Source: Cyanophora paradoxa
Lineage: Eukaryota > Glaucocystophyceae > Cyanophorales > Cyanophoraceae
Length of the DNA stretch: 64,000 nt
Reading direction: 5' to 3'
Assembly: GCA_004431415.1 (NCBI GenBank)
Contig: QPMI01000247.1
Span: 1-64,000, forward strand
Of this stretch, positions 12,662 through 25,000 are shown one piece after another; position 1 is the first letter of the stretch, and each line of letters begins with the position of its first letter. A program made the position numbers and the translations under genes. The notes under the pieces are model-generated. The model searched no databases, had not been told where the DNA came from, and was given only the letters and a program-made list of their open reading frames with translations.

Positions 12662-13300
12662 ATGTCGGACCGCTTCGGAATCGGTGACAGGGCGCGCTGC
12701 GGCACCCGCACCGATCGTCGGACTCCGCTCCCGTGACCGGCGCGCTTCGCAGGTCGAGTACCTGCCGTCCCACGAGATTTCCGGGCGGCCCCCGCGCGCC
12801 AAGGTGAGCGCCCAGCGCTCGGACATCTCCGTCGAGCGCGGCTCGGCGTTCGAGCGCTGGCTCGCGCGCTCCCGCCTCGCAGGGCATCGTTCGCGGCGTT
12901 GTTGAGCATGAAGATCAGCTGCCGCCGGGTCCGCACAGTGCGTGTGCAACCGCTCGGCCGGCCGCAAACCTCGCCGTGCAGACGTCTCCCGGAGCCGCGG
13001 CGTCGGTGGATTCGCTCACCAGAAGCACATTGAAGGCGAGCTTCCCATCTACGTGCGTCCTGGTGGTCGCTTCTTGGAGCCGAAACGCTCATTTTCGTGC
13101 AGGTCATTGAGAACGAGAGCACGCACAAGACAACGGTGCGCTGCCCACGCGACGGCGGCCGTCAAGTACAACATGACGCGTGCGTAACATCGCCACGCTT
13201 CCCGCAGGCCTTCGAGTCGTATCGGGTCGTGCGAAAGCTGGGCGCGCTTCCCGCGCGCCGCGCGTCGTCCGGCGGCTCGGCGGCCCAATCGTCGGCGTGA
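12662..13300 (+). CDS. Small unrecognised protein (about 105-110 residues)
   Basis: Six short exons join in one frame with normal-looking composition: MSDRFGI, then VEYLPSHEISGRPPRAK, GIVRGVVEHEDQLPPGPHN, RSRGVGGFAHQKHIEGELPI, VIENESTHKTT and AFESYRVVRKLGALPARR, with a Ser/Ala-rich end (GGSAAQSSA) and stop at 13298-13300. Donors are GTGAGC or GTGCG and acceptors GCAG. I do not recognise the family and see no signal peptide or membrane segment. The first exon-intron junction is uncertain; the remaining joins are good. It lies about 240 bases downstream of RPT2 on the same strand. Confidence 0.55.
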
Positions 13301-14188
13301 GCTTCTCGAGTAATGTATACGGGTGTGTGGCACGGGGCGCGCCCGCCGTCGTCTGACTCTTAGAGCGTATTCACGCTAGCGCTGACTGAATCATCGTGCG
13401 CAGCCAGCGCGACGCGCTGTCGCGGGCGGGCCCGCTCGGCGCGCGCGCTCTTCAGCGCTCTGCTCTGCTTACTCCTTAGGAGTGGCCCGATCGACCATCT
13501 GTCGGCTGTCCTGTCCTTGGGAATTCGAAGCGACGAAGGCAAGACCCTGATTGCCACAACCCCTGCCCTGCGCTTGCATATTGCACGCTCCACGCGCTTT
13601 TCTTGCATCCGTTTCTGCGGTTACGCGCGGCCCTGCCGGAGGCCCGCGGATCCGGCCTAGGCCTCGAGCTCGAGGTTGAGCTCGCACAGCGGCGCAACGT
13701 GCTAACTCGCTTGCGCTCGCCGCGGGCGCTTGCCGCTCGTACGCCACGTCTTTGCAATCTGTATGCGAGTACCGCAGTTTCGCAGAGCCTATTGTGTCTT
13801 TTTTTTTCGGCCCCCCTTCACTTGCAGGGGACCCTTCAGTTAGAGCCCGCCACTGACCCCCAGATTCTTCTTGGAGCAGCGCGTCAGCAGCCTAGAGAAG
13901 GTGCTTTCGTGTCCCATAGCCCGCGCCGCTGCTTTAGACCTCGGTGCGCGGCCAGCGGCCGCCGCGCCAGCTCTAACCGCTCGAAGAGGGCTTGCGCGAA
14001 TAGCTCCCGGACCTTTCTCTGATGCGCAAACGATGCGCAGGTGAAGTAACTGTGCCTTTCCGCTCGAGGAGATCAGCGGAGGCCGCCGGCAGAGCGGCAG
14101 CAGCTTCCGGCGAGAACGCGGCACAGCTTGCCCGGCTCGCTCGAACGACGCAACACAGCCGTTGTGCTCGGCTGTTCTTTCGATAAAC
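13301..14188. other. Spacer before the Myb gene
   Basis: This 890-base GC-moderate region lies between two plus-strand genes. It contains a T-run at 13800-13808 and GATGCGCAAACGATGCGCAG at 14021-14040. Open frames on both strands have mixed Arg/Ala composition and no splice-joined continuity, so I find nothing coding. The Myb promoter is probably here. Confidence 0.4.
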
Positions 14189-16002
14189 ATGGTTCGTGGG
14201 CGTCCGGAAGCCCGCGCGCAGGCGCCGCTCGCACACGGCTGACCCGCGTACGCGCAGACGCGAGCTTCGCGTTACGTGCCCCCGGCAGCGCCGGCGGGTT
14301 CTTCTTCTGGTGCGCGTAGGCGTTTTCCGAGGTCTCGGAGCACACTTGCCTTGCCTGACTGTCGCTCCGCGCTCTTTCGCGCAGCGCCCGCGCCGGTGAA
14401 CGTGGCGGAGGTCGCCCTCGCGCGCAAACGCTTCCGGAAGCCGGAGGACAGCCCCTGGTCGCCAGAGGAGCTCCTAATCGCTATCCAGTTGCATCGAGAG
14501 TGCGTTTTGCGTTCCGACCGCGGACTCGCAGAATTTGATCCCGCCGCAGTATGGGCCCGGCGTGGGCGGAGATCGCGCAGCACTTGCCCGGACGCGACGC
14601 GAGGGCAGTCCGCAAGCGCCTCTGCGGCGGAACGGACTCCAGCGGCGCGTCGGAGGGCCTCTCGTCCGACTTCGACCACTCGCCGGACCCGCCCCCGCGG
14701 GCGAGCGCCGGCGAGCAGAGGAGCAGCGTTTCTCCCACGATCGCCCGCCGGGTCCGTCCGTTCCCTTCCGCCTCGCCCGGCGCGCTTCTTGCTGATCTCC
14801 TGCGTGTGTCGCGCAGTCCTCGTCGCCGCCCGCCTTCTTGACGGGACAAGCCCCGCCGGGCGGCGCCGGCGCCGAGTCGTTGGCAGTGTCCGTGCTGCCG
14901 CGCCGCGCGAGCGCGCGGCGGGCCGCGAAGACCCTCGCGGTGGTTAAGGCCGAGGCCGCCGAGAGCGGCAGCGAGGCCGGGGCCGAGGCCGAGGGCGAGG
15001 AGGCCGACGCGGATGCGGAGGGCGAGGGCGAGGGCGAGGAGGAGGAGGAGGAGGCCGGGGCGGAGGAGAGCGGGAGCGAGGTGGCGGCCAGCGACGTGAG
15101 CCGCGAGAGCAGCGACAGCGGGGAGGAGTTCGGGCGGCGCCGGCGCCGCTCGGGGGCCGGGGGGCGGAAGGGCCGGCGGGGGCGGGTGGGGGGGGAGGAC
15201 TCGCGGCAGCGGGTGCGGTGGACGGTGGCGGAGGACGAGGAGCTCAGGGGCCTCTTCGCCCGCTGCGGGCCCGCCTGGGAGGCACGCCCCCCCGCCCGCC
15301 CGCCGTCCCCCGCCCCCTCCAGCGCGCCGTCGGCGCTGACCTCTCGCTCGGGCAGACGATCGCGCGGAAGCTGTCGACGGACCGCACCGCCAAGCAGGTC
15401 TCCGAGCGCTACCGAAACCACCTGGTGCGCGGCGGCGCTCGAGGGGCCCGGCCCCGGCGGGGGCGGGGGCGGGGCTGAGGGCCTGGCGCCCCCCAGGACC
15501 CGGAGCTGCGGAAGGAGAAGTGGACGAAGCTGGAGGACGAGGCGCTGGTCGAGCTGCACGAGTTCCTCTGCGGCTCCTGGAAGGACATCGCCCTCCGCAT
15601 GCCCGGTCCGCCCCCGGCCCGGCCCGGGGGGCGGCGCGCGGGGCCCGGGGAGGCACGTCTTCTCAAACGCTCTCCTGCGCAGGCCGCAGCCGCACGGACG
15701 TGAAGAACCGATGGAACAGCCACCTGGTGCGCCGGGAGCGGGAGGGGGCCCGGGGCCGGCGGGGGCGCGGCCTCTGACGGGGGCCGGCAGGTGCGGAAGA
15801 ACCCGGGGCTGGCGCGGGCGCGGGAGGGCATCCTGCGGCGGGTCGCCCAGGGCGTCCTGCGCGTTCCGCCACCGCACGCCCCGCTCCCCGAGCGCGTCTC
15901 CGCCGCCTGCCGCGCCGCCGGCATCCAGCTCCCGGGCCCCGCCGGCGTCGGGGACGAGGCCTCCTCGGCCCCGGCCCCGCGCGCGGGGCGGGCCGGCCGC
16001 CC

Positions 16003-16047
<45 letters not shown>

Positions 16048-17539
16048 GGCCGGCCGCCGCTCGGCCCGCTCCACCTCGGGGGCTCTGTCGAGCGCGTCGC
16101 CTCCTCCCCCGAGGCCGCCGCCCCGGCGCCCGCCTCGGCCCGCGGCCGCGCCGCGCGCCCCGCCCCAGCCAAGCGCGGGCGCGGCGCGACGGGCCGCCCC
16201 GCCGCCGCCCCCGCCCCCGCCGGCCGGGGGCGGGCCGAGCCCGCGGGACCGGCGCGCGGGCGCGCGGGCGGCCGCAGCGGCGCCCCGGCGGCGGCTGCGG
16301 AGGAGGAGGCCGCGCAGAGCTCGGACACGGCGGGCGAGGGGAGCCGCCTTCGCAGCAGGCGCAGGCGCAGGCGCAGGCGCAGGCGGGGCGGGCGGCGGCG
16401 GCGGCGGCGATACGGGAGCGGCTGCTGGGGAGGGGCCTGCCGCGCACGGGGTCGGCCCCCGCCGTCGGCGTCCCTTCGGCCTCGCCAACACCTTCATCGC
16501 CTACGGCGGCGTGCGCCCCCGCCCCCGCCCAGCGCCCCGAGCGCCCCGAGCGCCGCCGGGGCCGACCGGCCCGCCCGCCCGCAGGCGCAGAGCGTCTTCG
16601 CGGGCCTCGCCGGCCGCCCGCTGGCGCAACTGCCCCGCGCCAACTCGCTGCCCGGCAGCGGCGGCAAGCGGCCGCGGGCGGCGTCGGGCGGCGTCGCGGC
16701 GGCGGTGGCGGCCGAGCAGGGCGCCTCGGAGAGCGGGAGCGGCTCGGAGGAGGGCGACGCCGCGCCGGCGGCGGCGCCGCGCAAGCCCGTGCGGCGCGTG
16801 CTTTACCCCGGCGGCGGCGCCCCGCCGCTCGAGCCGCTGCAGCCGCTGCGGGCGGCGGCGGTGCAGGCGACGGTCCTCCAGCCGCAGGGCCGCCCGCTCC
16901 TCTCCTTCCGCCCTGGCAGCGCCGCCTCCTCCCCCGTCCCTCGGCGGCTGTCGCGGCGGCCGCCCCGTCGGGCGCCGGGGCGCTGCTGCGGCGCACGCCG
17001 CCCGGGTCCCCCGCCGGGGCCCCGCGCCGGCGCCGCTGCCGGTGGGTGGCTTCTTCTTCGACTCGCCGCGGGCGATCCGCGCTGTGGCCTCGGCCGGGCC
17101 GGCCGGCCCCGCGGTCAAGGTCACGGCGGGGGCAGCCATAGCCTCCCGGCTCGCCCCGCGTAACCGCCTCGCCGGCGCCGGCGCCGGCGGCGGCCGCGGC
17201 GGCGGCGGCGCACGCGCACGCGCGGGCGGCGGCGGCGGCGGGCCTGGTGCCCGTGCTGGGTTCCTCCTCGGGTCCCCGCCCCACGCCCTCTACGGGCAGG
17301 CCTTCCCCGGCCACGGCCACGGGCACGGCCTCCTCCCGCAGGCCCACTACGGCTTCGCCTCGCCGCTGCCGGGGGCCGGCCCCGGGGCCGCCTCCCTCGG
17401 CGAGGAGGCGGCGGTCGGCTTCGCGTGGCTCCACGCGCCCGGGGCGGGCGGGGCCGGCGGGGCCGGCGGGGCGGAGGCGGGGGCCGCCGGCGGCGGCGAC
17501 GTCGCGGACTTCCTTTCCCACGAGGCCGGCCTCCACTAG
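14189..17539 (+). CDS. Three-repeat Myb/SANT transcription factor with polyglutamine tract
   Basis: Three SANT/Myb repeats are visible: R1-like SPWSPEELLIAIQLHRE with GPAWAEIAQHLPGRDARAVR (about 14450-14630); R2-like RVRWTVAEDEELRGLFARCG, then WETIARKLSTDRTAKQVSER and YRNHL (about 15210-15425); R3-like KEKWTKLEDEALVELHEFLC, then WKDIALRMPG and RSRTDVKNRWNSHL (about 15515-15725). The regularly spaced Trp/aromatic residues and NRW/YRN recognition helices indicate sequence-specific DNA binding in the nucleus. An acidic Glu/Ala/Ser linker separates repeats 1 and 2. After the third repeat come 14 Gln and long Ala/Pro/Gly/Arg-rich stretches, ending VADFLSHEAGLH. Between about 16100 and 17100 the best-looking frame switches more than once, which means unrecognised introns or indels. 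The start at 14189 is tentative. Confidence 0.82.
16004..16045 (+). repeat. (CAG)14 tract encoding polyglutamine
   Basis: Fourteen uninterrupted CAG codons lie in frame just after the third Myb repeat. Pure CAG runs are length-unstable and polyglutamine is common in transcription factor activation regions. Confidence 0.95.
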
Positions 17540-17984
17540 CCTAGCAGCCGCGTCCAGCCGCCCGGCCCCGCGCCTTCGAATCACCCCTCGCAGAGTCGCC
17601 CCCGCGCCCCGCTTCGGTTCCCTCTAGCTTCTGCCGGACTGTAGCCGGCGCTGTCCCAAGCCCAAGCGTCGAGCACCCGCGCGCGGGCCTTGACTTCAAC
17701 TGTGCCCGATCGCGAGCTTCCCTTCTTTTGGGCGAGCCGCCGAGCCTTGGAGTTTTAACGGCTTCGAGATTGCGCTTTCGGACCTGATCCTTTGTAATTA
17801 GCCTAGCTATATATAGCATGCACAGCGAATGACGTACGCGTGGATCGCGAGGCAGTCTTTGTAAACGTTGTTCGAATTCGCACCGGTGCCGCGCTTCCGG
17901 CAGCTGCGCATGCATGCGCAATCGCACAGTCGACGTTATAATTAAAGGCTCGGCCCTGAGCGCCCGCCGCCCGGCGCCTGCCTG

Positions 17985-18125
17985 GGCCGGGCCCGGAGGG
18001 GCCTGCCGCCCACGGCCTCGGCGTCCGCCGTTGGCGTCCCCTTAGCTTCGGCCTCGCCAACACCTTCATATGCATCGCCTACGCGTACGGCGGCGCGCGT
18101 GCGCTCCCGCCCCCGCCGAGCGCCC
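17985..18125 (+). pseudogene. Decayed partial duplicate of the Myb gene C-terminal region
   Basis: The segment matches 16434-16550 of the Myb gene almost base for base: both share GGAGGGGCCTGCCG, then GCCGT-GGCGTCCC, TTCGGCCTCGCCAACACC, TTCAT and ATCGCCTAC. The copy carries small insertions (for example TAG after GTCCCCT, ATG within the CACCTTCAT-CGCC junction, and CGTACG) that break every frame. It lies 450 bases after the Myb stop in the same orientation and is a relic of a local duplication. Confidence 0.85.
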
Positions 18126-18221
18126 CGATACTATGATATCGCGAGCGCCGCCCCGATCGATATCCATGCATTTGCATATGCATCCTCATGCTCAGGGCCT
18201 GCATGTGCATGTACATATGCA

Positions 18222-18285
18222 TGTCGACGTCGCCGAGTCGACGCCGACTCGACGTCGACGTCGATCGCGATGTCGACGTCACCTC
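18222..18285. repeat. Cluster of GTCGAC/GACGTC palindromes
   Basis: Overlapping copies of GTCGACGTC and its variants (GTCGACGTCG, ACTCGACGTCGACGTCGA, GATGTCGACGTCACC) make a 60-base region that could fold back on itself in several registers. No protein-binding role can be read from sequence alone. Confidence 0.7.
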
Positions 18286-19033
18286 GAACCCTGCTCCGAG
18301 GCTGCTCGCCTTGCCTACCAACAGGCTACCCCCCTGCAGCCTCTGACATCACAGGCTCTCAGGAGTCTTAGCCTAGCGTCGTAGGAGGATGCACATGGAC
18401 GTCGACGCGTCCACGCTCAATTCAACCGACCAACGCGCGATCTTGTACCCCCGTACCCCTACCATTTTTTTATATTACGTGACTAATACGTGTACGTTGC
18501 GCGTGCATGCACATACCCCAGCAGCTTGCGAGATGCTTGCAGGCTAAAAAGTTGCAGCAGCCTGCATGCGCATGCGCAGCGCGGGATTCCTAGCGCGGCA
18601 GTTCCAGCTCTCCTAGGCCTATAGCTAGGCCTGCAGCAGCGCAGCAGCGCAGCAGCAGGCGGAGCAAGCCGCAGGTCGGTGTCACGGTAGCAGCAGCGAG
18701 CCGCTGAGCAGCGATACGTTGTTGTTCGACCATTCCTGTGCCAATGAACCACCGCGACCGCTCCCACGTCGGTGAAGCGCGAGGTGCGCAAACTTGAGCT
18801 CCGACTGCGATCCGTTCCCGGGTCCGATCGGAGGAGTTTCGAACCGCCACGACTCCCCGCGCGCGGCCGTGCCTAGGCGCCGCCTAGGCTTCGAATTCGC
18901 CCATATGCACATGCATGGCCATCGGACATATACACCCCGCGCGCGCCGCGCTCCCAGGACAGTCCATATGCAGGGCCTCGGCACTCTGAGCCGGCGCGCG
19001 CGGCGCTGGCTCGCGCGCCGCCTCGCTTAGGAG

Positions 19034-22000
19034 ATGCCTGGTGCCTGGGCCTGGCCATGGCGAGCTCACGCGCCGTCCCGAATCCCAGCAGGGCGAGCCG
19101 AGCTTCAGCGCTGCCGCCCTCGGCGCGCACAGTTGACGGTCGTGGCCATCTGCTTGGCGCTTGCAGCGGGCGCTGCCGTCCTGGCGCCCGCCGCTGCGGT
19201 GTCGCTCTCAAACGGCAACGTCTTCCTGAAAGGTCCGCGATCCCGATCGGGCGCCGGCGCAGGACCTCGTCCTCTTCATTCGCGGCTCCCAACTGACCAT
19301 GTACATCCTCCGGGCCGGGATCCATTGCGCAGGCGAACACGTCGCTGTGGTGCGAGGCTCTTGCGCCATCCGCAGCCCTTGCGATGAACCCCAGCTATGC
19401 ATCGAGTGCTCTCGCTAAGCCAGGCCTTTCGTACGCTTCGGCAGGGCATTACCAGTAACTTCTTCTTCGGCGCCCCCTGGGGAAGTGAGCGCGACAAGCT
19501 CGTGGGCGATGGCTTCACGTTCTTCCCGACGATCGCCGACACCAAGAAGTCGTACGGGCTCACGGTGAGTCACAGTTGGTCGTTTCCCAGCGATCTAGAG
19601 CAATCTATTGCAATTGCCAGCGCTCTGTAGCTCGGCTTTCGCCTCTCAGCGTCTGATCATGAGGCCCGCGCTACTCGCCGCAGTGCAGCAACTGCAACCC
19701 CGGCGGCTCCCCAAGCAACCTCGGTGACTACGTGCGCGATCCGCAGCCCCCCCCCCCTCCGTTTCTCCCCCCCTCCCGCTCTCCACCTCCCGGTCCCCCT
19801 CCCCTGCCCCCCTTCCTCCCCCCCCTCCCCTGCCCCCTTCCTCCGGGATCCCCCCCCCGTCCCCTGCCCCCCTTCCCCCCTCCCCTGCCCCCTTCCCTCC
19901 CCCCCTCCCCTGCCCCCCTTCCTCCCCCCCCCTGCCCCCCCTCCCCCCTTCTCCCCTTCCGCCTCCCAGTCCCCCTCCTCGCCCCCTCCCCTCTCCGCCC
20001 TCCTCCCGCCTCCCCGCATCCCATTTGCAACCCCGCAACCCCCCTCCCCCGGCCCGCCTCCCCGCATCCCAAACGACCTCCTCCCCTCCACCCCGCCCAC
20101 CATCGCCCCTCCACCGCCCACCCCCACTCCCGCCACGCCACGCCCTGTCCCCCCCCCCCCCCCGCCCCCTCCTCTACTCTTGATTTTAGCCCCTCCTCTT
20201 TTCTTAAATTTAGCTATATAGATCAATTTCCCTCCGCTGATCGTGAGTCGCATTTCGAAATGGTGCGGCGTCTGCGGCTTCGCATTCGCAGTTCCTGAAT
20301 GGAGGTTCGTGTATACACGCTGCTGCCCTCGAACTCGCCGCACGGGCCGCCTGCAAACAGCATCACGCGTAACCTCACGCGATGTTCGGATTCGTGCGCA
20401 GACACGACCGAGGGCTGGACCCTCTTCTTCTCGAGGAAACTGGACACAGGGTCCATCTCCAGTCGCGCGTTTACGAACTACCAAGGCCAGACGTCCTACG
20501 GCACGACGGTGCGTGGGCCCGCGGAGCAGCCTTGCGATGAGCTGTGCATTAAGCTGATCCGTTCGTCGCGCCGATCGCGACTGCGGCCCCTCAGACGAAC
20601 TCCTTCTCTGAGACGAGCAGCGGGACGACGAGGAGCGCGACTCACGTCAGCGTCGGCACCGCCAACGGTGCGCGCACTGCCGTAGACCTCGGGGCTCGTC
20701 GCCCCACCCTGACTCGAGCTGCGCGCAGGCGGCTCAATCACCGTGACGCACACCGCGCGCTTCGAGGAGCGGGACCGCGCGATCAAGTTCGACGTCACGC
20801 TGACGAACACCGGCACGACGGAGCTGACGAGGGTGCACTTCGCGCGCTTCATGGGTGCGCCGGCGCCCCGCCTCGCCAGCTCAGATCTGATCTGCATATT
20901 TCACGATCTTGAGGGCGCCGCCGCAGAGTCCGAGATCGACCAGGCGATCGCGGGGGGCACCACGAACTCCGACAGCTATGAGATCAGCGCTCAGGTGCAC
21001 ATCCAGATCGTGCCCTCGGGCCTCCAGGCGTTCGGCTCACGTCGAGCGCGTGCCCTTGCGACACGGGGCGCAGGACAACCAGGATTCGGCGACCGCCCCC
21101 CCGTGTGAGGCGTCGGTCACCAGCCGGGGCAAAGCCAATCCGTGCGCATGCGCACCGTGGGCGGTGAAGCCGCCTGCCCGACCCGAAGACGGCTGACATC
21201 GGGATCGATCACCAGGAACCTGTTCATCAAGCTTTCCTCATCCTCGTGCACGGGCCAGCCCCGTGCGCGGTACACCACGGCGGTGCGCCGGATTCCTGCC
21301 CCCGGGCCCACCCTTCTAGCATGCCCTGCCTACACCGGGACCCAACCTATAACATCAACGTGATCGTGAGTGTTCCTCAGATTGGGGACTTCGGGCTGAA
21401 AGTGCCCACCACTTACTCGAGCACCGCCTTTCCGCGCGGGACCTTCGTGGTGCGATCCACCCTACTATAGCTAGCTAGCTGGCTCGGCTGGGACTGCAGC
21501 GAAAGCGATACGCGCATTCGCGCTTCCGCGCGTCGTCTGAATTCTTCGCCGGATCCAGAACAACACGGACCGGTTCATTGGCCTCATCTTCAACTTCCCC
21601 ACCTTCTCCCCTGGTCCGCCCGCGACCGGCTTTCCTAACTTAAGCCGTGCCTCAAACACGCGGGTGCAGGCCAGAGCGTCTCCTTCTCGTACGAGTACAG
21701 CATGCCCACCGGCATCGCTTCGGCCGCGGCCAGCACGCCCACGCCGACGCCGACGCCCACGCCGAACCCGAATGCGAACCCCGCGGTGAGCCGGCCGTCG
21801 TCGCAGATCTAAAGCGCACGCCAGCGCGCCGGTTGTTTGTGTCTAGATCTTGTCGTTGATGGGGCGCTCGTGGCCGTGGGCGGGCAGCCGACCCCGGCGC
21901 CTTGTGTGGAGTCGGCTTCCTACGACCAGCTTGCCTGGCCCGGCTGCGCCACGGCAGCGAACCGCAACCCGAGTGCACTCTTCTCCGTTGGCAGAAAGTA

Positions 22001-25000
22001 CGGCACGTTCTCGCCGGCCCTGCAGAACCAGACCCGTCGCGCACTTCAGCAGAGCGGGCTCACCCAAGACCCGTCAACCATTGTCATGGGCGCCAGCCTT
22101 TTCCCCTCAACAACAACGGACCGGTCCGTTTCCGCGATGCACCGCGCCGAACGTGGACAGCGCAGGCCGACTCACCCGACCCGAATGCCGCGCGCGGCCG
22201 CAGGGACGTGACGCTACAGCCGTGCGTGACCGACCCGGCGCTTGGCTCGTACAGCCTTGCGGTGCTGGTCTTCGAGGCGGGCGCCGTCGGCACCTGCGGC
22301 TCGGCCCCCGCCGACAGGGACCTGAACCTGGCGTCGGCGGCCGCGTCCATCGCCCCCGGCTCGTGCAGCGCCCCGGGGGCCTTCAAGTGGACGGCCAAGG
22401 CGGGCGTCCAGTACGTCGTGGTCCTGGTCCAGCTCGCCGGCCCCTTCGCCCCGTCTACGGTGGCCTCGCTCGGCGGGAGCCTCTACGTGTCGGACTCGGC
22501 GTGCTCCCCCGCGTGCCTCGCCGCCCCGACGCAGCCGCTGGGCCTCTCGTGCTCGACCGCGCAAGCGAACGAGACGATCGAGACGGGCACGCGCTTCCTG
22601 CAGAAGGTCCTCCCCAACACCGGCCCCGAGCGCTTCTTCTCTTTCACGCCCACCGTCACGGGGTGCGCGCCCGCGCGGCCGCGGTCCTCTGCGCGAACGT
22701 CGACACCTTCAGCTTGAGGCCTGGCACGCTGACGGGGCACCCCTCGCGCAGGCTGTACACCTTCAGCTCCTGCGGCAGTCGTGCGCCGTGCCTCGGGGGC
22801 TGCTAGCGCTCTCCATAGTGCACGTGCCGCCCCGCGTACTGACTTGCGATCGCGCCTTCGCGCGCAGCGACTCGCCTCTGGCTGTTCCGGGAGGTCCTGT
22901 TCGCCAACCCGACCAGCAGCGAGTACTGCATTGGGGACGCGAAGGCCCAGGAGGTCAAAGTGGACGACGTCAACTGCGGCGGGTTCGGCAGCGGCGGCAA
23001 GCTCTTCGACGTCTCCCTCGCCGCGAACACGAACTACGTTCTGGTGGTGGACGCGCTGACCGACGACAAGTTCTCGTTCACGCTGGCGATGTTCTCCCAG
23101 ACGTGCCCCACGCCGAGCCCGACGCCCGTCCCCCCGCCCACCCCGACCGCAAGCCCGAGCCCGACGCCGAGCCCGAGCCCGACGCCGAGCCCGAGCCCGT
23201 CGGCCAGCCCTTCGCCCAGCCCAAGCCCTTCGCCCAGCCCCTCGCCGACGGAGACGCCCAGCCCGAGCCCGAGCCCGAGCGCCTTGCCACCGCCCACCCC
23301 GAGCCCGTCTCCCAGCGCGCCACCCAGCGTTAACCCGACTGCTGTACCTGTGCCCCCTGTGCAGTCCACCCCATCTCCGACGGTGACGCCCAGCCCGAGC
23401 CCGAGCTCCGCACCGACGGAGACGCCCAGCCCGAGCCCGAGCCCCTCGCCGACTGTGACGCCTAGCCCTAGCCCGAGCCCCTCGCCGACGGAGACGCCGA
23501 GCCCGAGCCCGTCGTCGGCGGGGCCAACGCCCAGCGCGACGCCCAGCGCGACCCCGAGCGCGACGCCGAGCCCCACGCCGGCGCCCATCCGGTGCTCGCC
23601 CCCGGCGGAGGAGGTCGCGATCCCGCAGTGCGCGGACAGCGGCACGTACGACATCACGCTGACCCGCAACGCGACCGACCCGGAGACCTTCGCGATCGAC
23701 AAGATGCGGTGGATGGCGCAGAAACAGGGCCAGAAGGCCGAGCTCTGGGCCGTCCTCAAGTCGTTCCCCAACGCCACCCGGTGCGGATCGTAGGGGCGGG
23801 CTCAGGAGACCCTGGACCGCCAGCGCCCCAAGCGATTCTAACGCGGCACGTGCGCGCGCGGCAGATTGATCGCGATCCACACGTGCCGGAGCGACCTTTT
23901 CTACGGTCAGTCCAGCACCGATTGCAACCTCGCGCTGTTCCCGCGTGGCGCGACGCGCGTGAACTGACGCGCGGCCGCGGGGGGCTCCTGGGGGCAGGGA
24001 CCGAGACCGGGCACCACGACACGCGGATGTACGTGTGGGCCGTCGCGCCGGACGCCAACCAGAGCTGCCCCTTCCCCCTCGTGGATCTCCCCTTCAACCC
24101 GCGGCCGCCTCTCGTCGGGTCCGACGACGACTCCTGCGGGTTCCTCTCGTCGGCCCGCATCTTGGCCCAGACCGGCTGGACCTACTACGTCGGAGTCGAG
24201 CACTTCTACACGGGATCGGGCGCCTTCGACAAGCGCGTCAAGCTCACCGTTGAGGACAAGGCGCTGCCGACTTGCTCCACGCCGCTGCCCGACCCGCCCA
24301 TCCCGCCCCGCCCCGTCGTCTCACCCGGGTTCGCCTTCCCCTCCCCCCCTCTATCTCCATCCCCGGTGCCTCACGCGCGCGTGCGCGGGCGCCCTTGTAC
24401 GCACAGGCCGACCCCGACGCCCACGCCGTGCCCGGCGTTCGGCGCGGCCTCTGTCTCGGCCATCAAGCTGCAGCCGAGGCCCGCGCCCCTCCGGCGCCGC
24501 CTCACCAACGACGCGGCGCCGCCCCCCGGCGTCAACCCGCCGCTGCCAATTGGCGGGCCGGTCATCGGCCCGGTGCAGTCGTACACCGCTGGCGCCACGC
24601 CCCTGCCGTCCTACACCATGCCCAACCAGCGACCGCTCTCGGACTTCATCGTCAGCGACGCCGGCGTGGGCGCGCAGACCGTCGACGTGGCGGTCAGCTA
24701 CAACACGAAGTGCGAGTCCGGGGCGACCCCCACGCCCTCGTGCGCCCCCCGCCCCGCCCGATGGCCCCGCCGCCCGCCGCCCCCTCCGCGCTCTCGCCGA
24801 CTCTCGCCATACTCCGCAGGCCGAGCGCCGCGACGGCGGTCGCCACCCCGACCCCAAGCCCCGTCCGCCCCGCGCGCCCCCGTACCCGCCCTTCTCACCC
24901 CCCTGATCATGATCTCCCGGCAGAGCCCGTCCGCCGCGCCCACCCCCTCCCCGGCGGGGCCGGAGACGTACCCCTCGGTCGCCGTCTACTGCGCCACTCT

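Larger units (their letters stand above)
17540..19033. other. AT-richer spacer with Myb gene fragment and palindrome clusters
   Basis: This 1.5-kb stretch holds a decayed copy of part of the Myb gene (17985-18125), an ATGCAT/CATATG-rich cluster (about 18165-18223), a GTCGAC/GACGTC palindrome cluster (18222-18285) and a GCAGCAGC microsatellite (about 18630-18660). CCTAGG and CTAG words are frequent. I see no intact gene. The 3' part should include the promoter of the glycoprotein gene. Confidence 0.5.

Noticed and set aside
14474-17584. 1036-residue open frame on the minus strand across the Myb gene
   Set aside because: Composition is Arg/Ala/Gly/Pro shadow of GC-rich plus-strand coding sequence; the Myb repeats on the plus strand are unambiguous.
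18222-18285. Possible CRISPR array or transposon end from GTCGAC palindromes
   Set aside because: No regular spacer-repeat spacing and no terminal inverted repeats or target-site duplication; the genome is eukaryotic.
19724-20298. Pro-rich open frames on the plus strand suggesting an extensin-like protein
   Set aside because: The stretch is a C/T-rich intron bounded by GTGCG and GCAG; all three frames read Pro/Leu/Ser by composition.
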